From NCBI GenBank assembly GCA_025362915.1, contig JANYEU010000191.1:1-14128 (forward strand): a stretch of DNA of 14,128 nucleotides. Direction: 5' to 3'. Position 1 is the stretch's first letter; every line of letters starts with the position of its first letter. Shown here one piece after another: positions 7,080 through 14,128 of this stretch. The stretch comes from Chitinophagaceae bacterium (GTDB lineage Bacteria > Bacteroidota > Bacteroidia > Chitinophagales > Chitinophagaceae). Both the position numbers and the translations under genes were made by a program. Under the pieces are notes generated by a model that searched no databases, was not told where the DNA came from, and saw only the letters and a program-made list of their open reading frames with translations.

Positions 7080-10000
7080 ATGAAGAGATTCTTTCTGTTG
7101 CTATTTTTTATTGCCAATACCCAATTCATTTTTTCGCAGGATAATTTAACGGTTTCCCAAGAGAAAGCCATATTGCCCAGTCTGCTTTTCAAGCGTTTTT
7201 ATACCTACAATGGTTTGCCAGACGAGCGTATCCGTTCCCTGTTTCAAGATAGTAAAGGCTTTTTATGGATTGGCACCATGAATGGCATTAGCCGTTATGA
7301 TGGATATACGTTTAAAAACTATTTCAGGTCGCAGGACAAGAATAGTATTTTGGGCAATTGGGCTTATGATGTTACGGAAGATGCGGTACACAATATCTGG
7401 ATTGCCACAAATGAGGGGCTAAGCAAATTCGATCAGAAAAAAGAAATATTTGTAAACTATTCCCTGCCAGGTAAAATGACTGCACAGCAATCTGGAAGGA
7501 TCAATACCCTACATTTTGATAAGCAGGGTATATTGTGGGTAGGAGGCAGAAATGGACTTTTTAAGTTTAATACAGAGGATGGCACATTTAAAAAAATAGA
7601 TATTCGCCCACTCAATTCAAACATTACCAAGATAATAGCTGCATCAGACAATCAGATATGGGTAGCAATGGATGATGCCGTAGTAAATTATACTACCGGT
7701 ACTGGAAAATATAAGGTATATGGGATTGATGTAAAACCTAGCCCTTATGGCGATAAGGTTTGGGGATTGCTGGAAAACAACAAGGACTTGTATATTGCCA
7801 CTGCCGCCGAGGGGTTGATGGTGCTGCCTTACGATAAGGCTACCCAATCTTATACTACCATCAAAAAATTCAACACGTTTTCTGCTGGGGATGAATCACT
7901 GGAAAATACGCAGGTATTTGATATTCGCACTTCCATCAACAACGATATTTGGTTAGGCACATCAAAAGGGGTTGCCAAAATTTCTAAAAATGCGCAGGGA
8001 AAGCAAGGCATTAGCTTTTACAGAAACAACATCGTAAACAGCAGAAGCATCAGTAGCGATAGGGTTTATAAGGTATTTATTGATAAAACAAATGTGCTTT
8101 GGTGCGGTACAGAAGTAGGGCTGAATAAACTGGACTTAAACAGTTTGCCATTCCATTACTACACTTTTGCCAACCAAAAATTTGTAGATCAGGTAAAAGG
8201 TATTTATACGGTTAATGGCAACAATGTATGGCTTTGTACCTTCAATAAGGGCTTTGTAAACTATGATATAGCCAACAATAATTCACAATCCTATACCGTA
8301 GAGCCTGCCCAGTCATTTTCTAATTCTACCCGTTCCCTCTTTGTCGATAATAAAAATATCTGGCTTGGCACTTTGAACGGGGTTTTGAAAATGCCTGTTA
8401 ATGGCACGTCCAACTTCCAAAACTTATTGCCCGGTCATGTTGTTTTTGCCATCACAAAGGATAGAAATCAAAACCTTTGGATTGGGACTAATAATGGATT
8501 GTTTAAAATGAAACCAGATGGCTCAATTATCAATATTACCTTAAATCAAAATGCCAGCAGTACTGTTTCTTCCTTATTTGTCCGTTCTGTATTTGAGGAT
8601 AACAATGGTAATATATGGGTTGGCTTCGAAAACAGTGGCGTTGCAATAGTTGATAACAGTACTAACAAATTGAATATTGTAAGCACAAACAAAAAAGGGG
8701 AATCCATACTTGGCAGTACTATTTACAGCATAACTGAGTACCCAAAGAATACAATTTGGTTAGGGGCTGAAAGTGGACTTACAAAAGTAGAAATGCCTAA
8801 GGATGGCGTAAGCTTTACTGATGCTGCCATCAAAACATATTCTGAAGAAAATGGGTTGCCTGATAAATCTATAAGCGGTCTATTGAGTGATGATGGAGGA
8901 AACTTATGGATAAGCACCATTAAAGGATTGGTGAAGTTTGATATAAAAAAGGGGGTGTTTCAAAATTATCTTCCAAGTCTTTATTTTAGTTACAGTTGCT
9001 GCTATAAGCTAAATAACCATCAGTTCTACTTTGGCACATCCGATGGTTTCATAACCTTTGATCCTACAAGGGTTTTTACCGATGTAGAAAAACCAACCGT
9101 ATCCATTTCAGACATTAAACTTTTTAATAAGTCGGTAAAAATAGATGAGCAATTTAATGGTCAGGTAATTTTGAAACAAGCCATTGCCGACACAAAAACA
9201 ATTGAGCTTAACCACCGAAACAATGTTTTCACGATAGAGTTTGCTGCATTGCATTTTGCCAACCCTGAAAAAAACAGTTTTGCCTACAAGATGGAAGGCT
9301 TTGATAAGGATTGGATACAGGCTGCTGCAAACAATAGGAGTGCTACCTACACAAATCTAGATGCTGGTACCTACACTTTTAAACTAAAGGCTGCTAATTA
9401 TCTGGGCGTTTGGAATGATGTGCCTGCCGAACTCAAAATAATTATATTGCCTCCACCATGGAAAACATGGTGGGCCTATCTAATTTATACCCTAATTGCA
9501 GTGGTCGTTTTCTACGTCGTTAGCCGTTATACCCTTATTCAGATTAAGCAAAGGCAACAGCTTGTGTACGAAAAAATAGAAAAAGAGCAATTGAGGAAAT
9601 TGGATGAAATGAAAACCCAGTTTTTCACGGATATATCCCATGAATTTAGAACGCCATTGTCGTTGATAGTGGGGCCGGCAGAAGAAATGCTCTCATCTGA
9701 AAATTTACCAACCGAAGCCAAACAAAAAACACAGCTTATCCATCGCAATAGCAAGAAATTGTTGTATTTGATAGATGAACTGATGACTTTCCAAAAGTTA
9801 GATGAAGGTAAATTACAATTGAAACCACAGCAATTGGAAATGGTGGCTTTTGTAAAGGAGGTTTACCAGAATTTCCTGCATCTGGCAGAGAAAAAGGAAA
9901 TCAATTTTACATTAACAACTGATAGGGAATTGTACCCGATGAACATTGACCCCGGCAAAATGGAAATGGTGCTGAATAACCTTTTATTCAATGCATTTAA

Positions 10001-11231
10001 GTATGTTCCACAAAATGGGACTATCCATATAAACATCCAGCAAACTAGTATTAATGCGCTGCCATCTGTGCCGAAGGTAAAGTTTGCCAAATGGCTAAGT
10101 ATCTCCATAGAAGACAATGGGAAAGGAATATCTGCAAACGATTTCAGCCATTTGTTTGAACGTTATTTTCAGAGCGACAATGCCTTGAAGGGAACTGGGG
10201 TAGGTCTTTCTTTAACTAAAAACTTGGTGGAACTGCACAATGGTTTGATTACTGCCCAAAGTGAACCGGGCGTTAAAACAAGTTTTTCATTTTACCTGCC
10301 TTTAGAGATTACACCTTTAGTGGTAGAATCCAATATTGATAAGCTGGCAGAAAAGAAGATTACATTAGACTATAATGTGGATGATTTGATAGATGAGAAT
10401 ATTCTGGAAGGGGTTAGCCATTTAAAAACCCAAAAGGCAAAGGATAATTTGCTACTGGTAGATGACAATATTGAAGTATTGGATTACTTGGAAATGGTAT
10501 TTCAAAATAAATACAATGTTTCTAGGGCGATGAATGGGCTGGAAGCATTGGAATACCTTAAAAACCATGAGCCAGATTTGATTCTCAGTGATGTGATGAT
10601 GCCAGAAATGGATGGGATACAGTTGTGTAAGGAACTGAAAACCAACATCATTACCAGCCATATCCCGTTGATATTATTAACTGCAAAAGCCACGGTAGAA
10701 AACACTTTGGAAGGATTGCAGATTGGCGCCGATGATTATATTGCCAAGCCTTTTAATCCTGATATATTAAAAGCCAAGGTAGCCAATTTTATTGAATCGC
10801 AAAAGAGGATTATTGAAAAATTCGTCAATGCAGATAACGGGGTAATCATTCCTAAGGATATTGCCAAAAATCCATTGGATGAGGAGTTTCTGCAAAATGT
10901 AATGGATGCAGTTACCAAAAATCTGGACAATGAGGAGTTCAGCGTGGAGGAATTGGGTAGTATGGTAGCCATGAGCAGAAGCAATTTATTCAGGAAGTTA
11001 AAAGGAGTAACTGGTCAAACACCTATAGAGTTTATTTATAATTTCAGGTTGAGAAAGGCATTGGAAATGTTATTGGAACGCAAGCTGAGCGTATCTCAAA
11101 TATCTTATGAGGTTGGTTTCAAGAGTCCATCTTCCTTCACTAAATCATTCAAAAAGCAATACGGTAAATCGCCTACCAGTTTTTTAAGTGATGCTATTGA
11201 CGATCAAAAAGAAAAATATTCAGATGCGTAG
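7080..11231 (+). CDS. Hybrid two-component system regulator (sensor kinase, receiver and AraC domain in one protein)
   Basis: This is an inner-membrane sensor and transcription factor that typically controls the adjacent PUL in response to a periplasmic oligosaccharide. The ATG at 7080 begins a clear signal peptide (MKRFFLLLFFIANTQFIFSQ). The in-frame ATG at 6987 would place 31 polar residues before it and is unlikely. The 1383-aa protein shows about 14 Reg_prop-type repeats with LWIGT/IWLGT cores (for example GFLWIGTMNGISRYD), enough for two seven-bladed propellers. A Y_Y_Y domain follows (about 690-790; FAYKMEGFDKDW), then one membrane span (about 797-818). The kinase has the H-box SHEFRTPLSL with phospho-acceptor His854, N-box NNLLFNAFKY, G1 EDNGKGIS and G2 GTGVGLSL. 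The receiver has D1128/D1129, phospho-acceptor D1171 (LSDVMMPEMDG) and K1223. The AraC-type helix-turn-helix domain is at about 1285-1374 (VAMSRSNLFRKLKGVTGQTP, ISYEVGFKSPSSFTKSFKKQ). All key residues are present, so it should be functional. A hydrolase gene follows 54 bp later. Confidence 0.97.
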   Translation: MKRFFLLLFFIANTQFIFSQDNLTVSQEKAILPSLLFKRFYTYNGLPDERIRSLFQDSKGFLWIGTMNGISRYDGYTFKNYFRSQDKNSILGNWAYDVTEDAVHNIWIATNEGLSKFDQKKEIFVNYSLPGKMTAQQSGRINTLHFDKQGILWVGGRNGLFKFNTEDGTFKKIDIRPLNSNITKIIAASDNQIWVAMDDAVVNYTTGTGKYKVYGIDVKPSPYGDKVWGLLENNKDLYIATAAEGLMVLPYDKATQSYTTIKKFNTFSAGDESLENTQVFDIRTSINNDIWLGTSKGVAKISKNAQGKQGISFYRNNIVNSRSISSDRVYKVFIDKTNVLWCGTEVGLNKLDLNSLPFHYYTFANQKFVDQVKGIYTVNGNNVWLCTFNKGFVNYDIANNNSQSYTVEPAQSFSNSTRSLFVDNKNIWLGTLNGVLKMPVNGTSNFQNLLPGHVVFAITKDRNQNLWIGTNNGLFKMKPDGSIINITLNQNASSTVSSLFVRSVFEDNNGNIWVGFENSGVAIVDNSTNKLNIVSTNKKGESILGSTIYSITEYPKNTIWLGAESGLTKVEMPKDGVSFTDAAIKTYSEENGLPDKSISGLLSDDGGNLWISTIKGLVKFDIKKGVFQNYLPSLYFSYSCCYKLNNHQFYFGTSDGFITFDPTRVFTDVEKPTVSISDIKLFNKSVKIDEQFNGQVILKQAIADTKTIELNHRNNVFTIEFAALHFANPEKNSFAYKMEGFDKDWIQAAANNRSATYTNLDAGTYTFKLKAANYLGVWNDVPAELKIIILPPPWKTWWAYLIYTLIAVVVFYVVSRYTLIQIKQRQQLVYEKIEKEQLRKLDEMKTQFFTDISHEFRTPLSLIVGPAEEMLSSENLPTEAKQKTQLIHRNSKKLLYLIDELMTFQKLDEGKLQLKPQQLEMVAFVKEVYQNFLHLAEKKEINFTLTTDRELYPMNIDPGKMEMVLNNLLFNAFKYVPQNGTIHINIQQTSINALPSVPKVKFAKWLSISIEDNGKGISANDFSHLFERYFQSDNALKGTGVGLSLTKNLVELHNGLITAQSEPGVKTSFSFYLPLEITPLVVESNIDKLAEKKITLDYNVDDLIDENILEGVSHLKTQKAKDNLLLVDDNIEVLDYLEMVFQNKYNVSRAMNGLEALEYLKNHEPDLILSDVMMPEMDGIQLCKELKTNIITSHIPLILLTAKATVENTLEGLQIGADDYIAKPFNPDILKAKVANFIESQKRIIEKFVNADNGVIIPKDIAKNPLDEEFLQNVMDAVTKNLDNEEFSVEELGSMVAMSRSNLFRKLKGVTGQTPIEFIYNFRLRKALEMLLERKLSVSQISYEVGFKSPSSFTKSFKKQYGKSPTSFLSDAIDDQKEKYSDA

Positions 11232-11285
11232 CCTAGTGTAAGAATGTTCGGTACAAAAGGAAGGTTAGGCTTTAAAAATACTATA

Positions 11286-13043
11286 ATGAAAAGGGTTCTA
11301 TTCTTAGTGGTCTGTTTGTTTTCAATGGTTGTTGTGTTTGGTCAATCATTGCCATACATTTTGGATATGGTGCATAATAATCCCGGCGAGCCACTAACGG
11401 AAACTGCTTTTAATGATCCTGCTTATTTAAAACAAAAGGGGTATAACGGACAGGTAATGAACGACTTTACTTTTGCCCATGCCGCCATTACCTTTGATAA
11501 ACTGAACCCACAGATTTTTCCACAGGGTTCTAAAGAAAGGGCTTGGGTGATGGCAGCCGCCGATAGGGTACGCAAAAACATAAAAGCTGCACATGCAGCA
11601 GGAATAAAGATTTATTATTTTACCGATTTGATTGTATTACCTAAAAAGTTAGTGGAACTATACCATGATGAAATTTGTGATGCAAAAGGAAAAATTTCTT
11701 TTGAGCGACCAAAAACAATAGAAATACATAAACTAATGCTGGATGAACTGTTTGAAACCTTCCCCGATTTGGATGGGTTGGTTATCAGAACAGGGGAAAC
11801 GTATCTAAACAACGTACCCTATCATACGGGTAATAATCCTATTACCCAAGGAGTTGCTAGCCATGTTGCCTTGATAAATCTACTCCGTAAGGAAGTGTGC
11901 GAAAAAAGAAATAAGACCATTTTTTACCGCACTTGGTCTTTTGGTGGCATGCACGATTCTGCAGATTATTACCTTGCTGTAACGAATCAGATAGTGCCGC
12001 ATAAAAACTTAATTTTCTCCATAAAGCATACCAAGGGCGATTACCACCGCACTTATAGTTTCAATCCTACCTTGGGTATTGGTAAGCACCAACAAATAGT
12101 AGAAGTGGAATGTCAACGGGAGTATGAGGGCAAAGGGGCATATCCAGACTACGTGATGGATGGCGTTATTAATGGTTTCGAAGAATATTTTACTACCAAT
12201 CCGCAAAAGGGAAATAAGAGTCTGGATGATTTAAAAAACAACCCAAACTTGGTTGGTGTTTGGAGTTGGAGTAGGGGAGGAGGCTGGGTTGGCCCTTACA
12301 TAAGCAATGAATTTTGGTGCAAGCTGAATGCTTATGTAATTAGTAAGTGGGGGGCTGACAGAAACCGTTCAGAACAAAGTGTTTTCAATAGCTTTATGGA
12401 TGATAATGGCATTGCCAAACCTGCTAGCAAAGTGGCATTTAGGGAGTTATGTCTATTGTCTGCCAAGGCGGTATTACGTGGGCATGAGAGTGGTAAATAT
12501 TACTTTGACAAAGATTGGGTATGGTGGATGCGCGATGAATTTCTTGGGGGTATAGACACCGCCAACCTTCCTCAGAAAATGTATCCTTCCGAAGGATTTC
12601 TGTTGCAGGCTTACGACTGGTATTATAAAAATGGGTTGTTGGATAAGGTGATTGAAGAAAAGCAGGAAGCAGTGGTTTTATGGAAAAAGATAGTGGCATT
12701 GAGTGGCAAGATAGATATGCCCAATAAGGCAGACCAAGACTATATAAAGGTTTCTAGCAAGTATGGGTTATTGCTGCACGCTATTATTGCCGATGGTTGG
12801 AAGGTGATGGCATTGGGATATAAAGGCGATAAAACAGGTACTTACGATAAGTTACAATTAGCCGCAACTATCAAACAATATGATGAAGATTGGGCAAAAT
12901 ATAACCAACTAAAAGCCAACAATCCTTCCTGCGCCACATTGTATAAGCCTTACTCATTTATTAATGTAGCCCCTATCTACCATGGCAAACAAGGGATGGC
13001 AGCATCTATAAACAAGTACAGGGCGTTGATTGAAAAGAAGTAA
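11286..13043 (+). CDS. Secreted GH67-like (alpha-glucuronidase-type) glycoside hydrolase, divergent
   Basis: MKRVLFLVVCLFSMVVVFGQ is a signal peptide without a lipobox, so the protein is probably periplasmic. This favours the ATG at 11286 (585 aa) over the in-frame ATG at 11244. The mature part starts straight into what looks like a TIM barrel (YILDMVHNNPGEPLTE). Three segments line up with GH67 active-site regions as I remember them: LDGLVIRTGETY with E171 (the place of the acid), SIKHTKGDYHRTYSFNP with D252, and IVEVECQREYEGKG with E273/E279 (compare LEFQITQEYLG of GH67). VGVWSWSRGGGWVGPY and EFWCKLNAYVISKWG then resemble the GH67 strand and helical C-terminal region, which runs to the end. 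Differences: the usual N-terminal GH67 beta domain is missing, and identity outside the motifs looks low. Removal of a uronic acid from an oligosaccharide is inferred. A different substrate, or a separate family on the same fold, is quite possible. It probably shares a transcript with the HTCS (54-bp gap). Confidence 0.7.
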   Translation: MKRVLFLVVCLFSMVVVFGQSLPYILDMVHNNPGEPLTETAFNDPAYLKQKGYNGQVMNDFTFAHAAITFDKLNPQIFPQGSKERAWVMAAADRVRKNIKAAHAAGIKIYYFTDLIVLPKKLVELYHDEICDAKGKISFERPKTIEIHKLMLDELFETFPDLDGLVIRTGETYLNNVPYHTGNNPITQGVASHVALINLLRKEVCEKRNKTIFYRTWSFGGMHDSADYYLAVTNQIVPHKNLIFSIKHTKGDYHRTYSFNPTLGIGKHQQIVEVECQREYEGKGAYPDYVMDGVINGFEEYFTTNPQKGNKSLDDLKNNPNLVGVWSWSRGGGWVGPYISNEFWCKLNAYVISKWGADRNRSEQSVFNSFMDDNGIAKPASKVAFRELCLLSAKAVLRGHESGKYYFDKDWVWWMRDEFLGGIDTANLPQKMYPSEGFLLQAYDWYYKNGLLDKVIEEKQEAVVLWKKIVALSGKIDMPNKADQDYIKVSSKYGLLLHAIIADGWKVMALGYKGDKTGTYDKLQLAATIKQYDEDWAKYNQLKANNPSCATLYKPYSFINVAPIYHGKQGMAASINKYRALIEKK

Positions 13044-13108
13044 AAGTACTAAATAATTTAAGTCTATTTATTCATGGACAACCACTTAATCATTTTATCA
13101 CATACTTA

Positions 13109-13636
13109 TCATATAGCCCTGTCCTCCGCTTTTTTTTGCACAATCGCTTCTGGTATTATTACGGTTACCGCCGCTAGTGCGGCCTTGGCATCCATTCTTA
13201 ATTGTTTCTTGGTGGCGGTTGCAGCTTTTTCATCTGCTATCACCTTGGCTATGGTTGCTTTTACGGCTTCCTCCTGCTCTGCGGTCATTATTCCGGGTGT
13301 TAGTGCTACGGTGAAAGTATTTGTCTTGCCGCTTACAATGGGCATTTCCACTATCTTGGTAATAAACCCAGGTTTTGCAAAAGTACTGGTTGCCTTTCCT
13401 CCCTGTACATTATTATAAACCATTATACCTGCCACATTGGTTACTGGAAGCTGCTTAGATTTTGTAAGTGTGCCTTGCACATCAGCAAGCACGGCTGGTG
13501 GCACAGATGTAGAACTTTCATCTATAACTTTGATGTAAACAGGTGTGTGCAATATGGTTACGGCAGGCATTTTACACGCTGCCAACAAACCATCATAAAA
13601 TGTTGGGTTTGTTGTCTTGTATTTTTTTAGCAACAT
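13109..13636 (-). CDS. 3' part of a frameshifted gene of unknown function
   Basis: This is the C-terminal part of the convergent gene. Called alone it starts MLLKKYKTTNPTFYDG and has 175 aa, but its frame is open further upstream, to about 13669, reading KTNADIAVLK before that Met. It therefore joins the product of the upstream fragment if one base is added near 13665-13668. The segment VLADVQGTLTKSKQLPVT through TNTFTVALTPG has the rhythm of a transthyretin/carboxypeptidase-regulatory-like beta-sandwich. The tail is rich in Ala and Lys (about 118-175) and is probably helical. I do not recognise the family. LLAAC in this piece looks like a lipobox, but no hydrophobic signal precedes it. It is convergent with the GH67-like gene; the 65-bp AT-rich gap has no clear terminator. 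The + strand readings here are shadows. Confidence 0.6.
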   Translation of the reverse strand: MLLKKYKTTNPTFYDGLLAACKMPAVTILHTPVYIKVIDESSTSVPPAVLADVQGTLTKSKQLPVTNVAGIMVYNNVQGGKATSTFAKPGFITKIVEMPIVSGKTNTFTVALTPGIMTAEQEEAVKATIAKVIADEKAATATKKQLRMDAKAALAAVTVIIPEAIVQKKAEDRAI

Positions 13637-13647
13637 CTTTAGAACCG

Positions 13648-14128
13648 CTATATCCGCATTTGTCTTTTAAGATTGGTTTTAAGTTGGGCTGTAAGCACAG
13701 GCATGTTGGTGTTTACCAAAGTGGTGGAGCCCTTCATGGTGCGGAAAGAATTTATCTTGGTGAGGAAGGTGGCGAGTTCTGCCGCAGTGAGATAATCGGG
13801 GGTGATTAATAGCAGATTGGTAAGCATTACATTATATACACTCATTAGGCGGGTGACACATACCGCATCAGATGCCCTTACATAATAGGTTACGACACCC
13901 TTTAATGCCTTTGATACGGTATTGTTGCCAATAATATCCATCTTTACCTTACTGCTGGCGCATAGCTGTGCTGCCATTTGGCTAACCACATCCTTTGCTA
14001 TTTCCTTATCCAAACTGTAACCGGTATTGTCTGCCGCTGTCGCATCTGCCGCAATATCTGCTGCGGCTGTATCGGTTTCCATTTGGGTGGCTGCGTCATT
14101 GAAGGATACATCGCCAGTAGTGGCGGCA
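13648..14128 (-). CDS. 5' part of the same frameshifted gene, cut by the window edge
   Basis: This frame is open from the right edge of the window (reading AATTGDVSFNDAATQ before the first internal Met at 14082) to TAG at 13648-13650, so the true start lies outside the window. The visible N-terminal part is very rich in Ala, Asp and Thr, followed by a mostly helical stretch (SLDKEIAKDVVSQMAAQLCA, then MSVYNVMLTNLLLITPDYLT and AAELATFLTKINSF). Its last sense residues, LKTNLKRQMRI, become LKTNLKKTNADIAVLKMLLKKY if one base is added to the A4 run, which carries the protein on into the downstream fragment. This strongly suggests one gene of more than 330 codons broken by a single-base deletion or a sequencing error. 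Function is unknown. It is unlikely to belong to the PUL, since it faces the other way. Confidence 0.6.
   Translation of the reverse strand, partial: AATTGDVSFNDAATQMETDTAAADIAADATAADNTGYSLDKEIAKDVVSQMAAQLCASSKVKMDIIGNNTVSKALKGVVTYYVRASDAVCVTRLMSVYNVMLTNLLLITPDYLTAAELATFLTKINSFRTMKGSTTLVNTNMPVLTAQLKTNLKRQMRI
13665..13668 (-). other. Likely single-base frameshift site (A4 run on the minus strand)
   Basis: On the minus strand the codons run AAT CTT AAA AGA CAA and reach a stop at 13648. Adding one A gives AAT CTT AAA AAG ACA AAT GCG GAT ATA, which enters the frame that stays open to 13109. In that second frame a TAA lies just upstream of the run, and the first frame stops about 15 nt after it, so the shift must fall within roughly 20 bases. 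A short homopolymer is the natural place for an indel or a base-calling error. Confidence 0.6.

Noticed and set aside
13574..13636. Lipoprotein signal (LLAAC) in the 3' fragment of the minus-strand gene
   Set aside because: The preceding residues (KKYKTTNPTFYDG) are polar with no hydrophobic core, and the Met before them is internal to the joined frame.
13648..13669. Programmed -1 ribosomal frameshift
   Set aside because: The codons CTT AAA AGA do not make a good X XXY YYZ slippery heptamer, since re-pairing in the -1 frame would be poor, and no downstream stem-loop was evident. A simple indel or sequencing error is more likely.
13074..13809. Plus-strand genes at 13074-13418 and 13543-13809
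   Set aside because: They lie opposite the longer minus-strand frames. Their proteins are odd (rich in Cys, Ser, Ala without domain pattern), while the minus-strand products look like normal proteins and join into one.

Overview
The window looks like a compact polysaccharide utilisation locus (PUL) from a member of the Bacteroidota, most likely a free-living Chitinophagaceae-type or related organism. The evidence is the SusC/SusD pair, Bacteroidota lipoprotein signals, a hybrid two-component system (HTCS), AT-rich spacers without Shine-Dalgarno sequences, and moderately low GC. The family-level placement is an inference from general style only.

Layout: (1) 1-118 is a tandem array of five perfect 21-bp units plus a 13-bp partial unit. 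It ends in a T6 tract and is followed by about 160 bp of leader with some inverted-repeat potential. (2) 285-6833 (+) is a tightly packed surface module: a SusC/RagA TonB-dependent transporter, a SusD/RagB lipoprotein with an unusual internal insertion, and a DUF5017 lipoprotein that is probably a surface glycan-binding protein. A strong hairpin follows at 6848-6884. (3) 7080-11231 (+) is a full-length HTCS regulator: 14 propeller-type repeats, Y_Y_Y domain, one membrane span, histidine kinase, receiver and AraC-type DNA-binding domain. (4) 11286-13043 (+) is a secreted hydrolase distantly like GH67 alpha-glucuronidases, starting 54 bp after the HTCS. (5) 13109-14128 (-) is a convergent gene of unknown function. 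It is split by a single-base frameshift near an A4 run and is cut by the right edge of the window.

How the genes may work together (inference): the DUF5017 lipoprotein and SusD capture a glycan at the cell surface and SusC imports it with TonB energy. The HTCS senses a released oligosaccharide in the periplasm and activates the locus. The GH67-like enzyme removes a side group, plausibly a uronic acid, from the imported oligosaccharide. No backbone-cleaving endo-enzyme is visible here, so it must lie outside the window or be supplied by others.

No tRNA, rRNA, CRISPR array, transposase or phage gene was seen.
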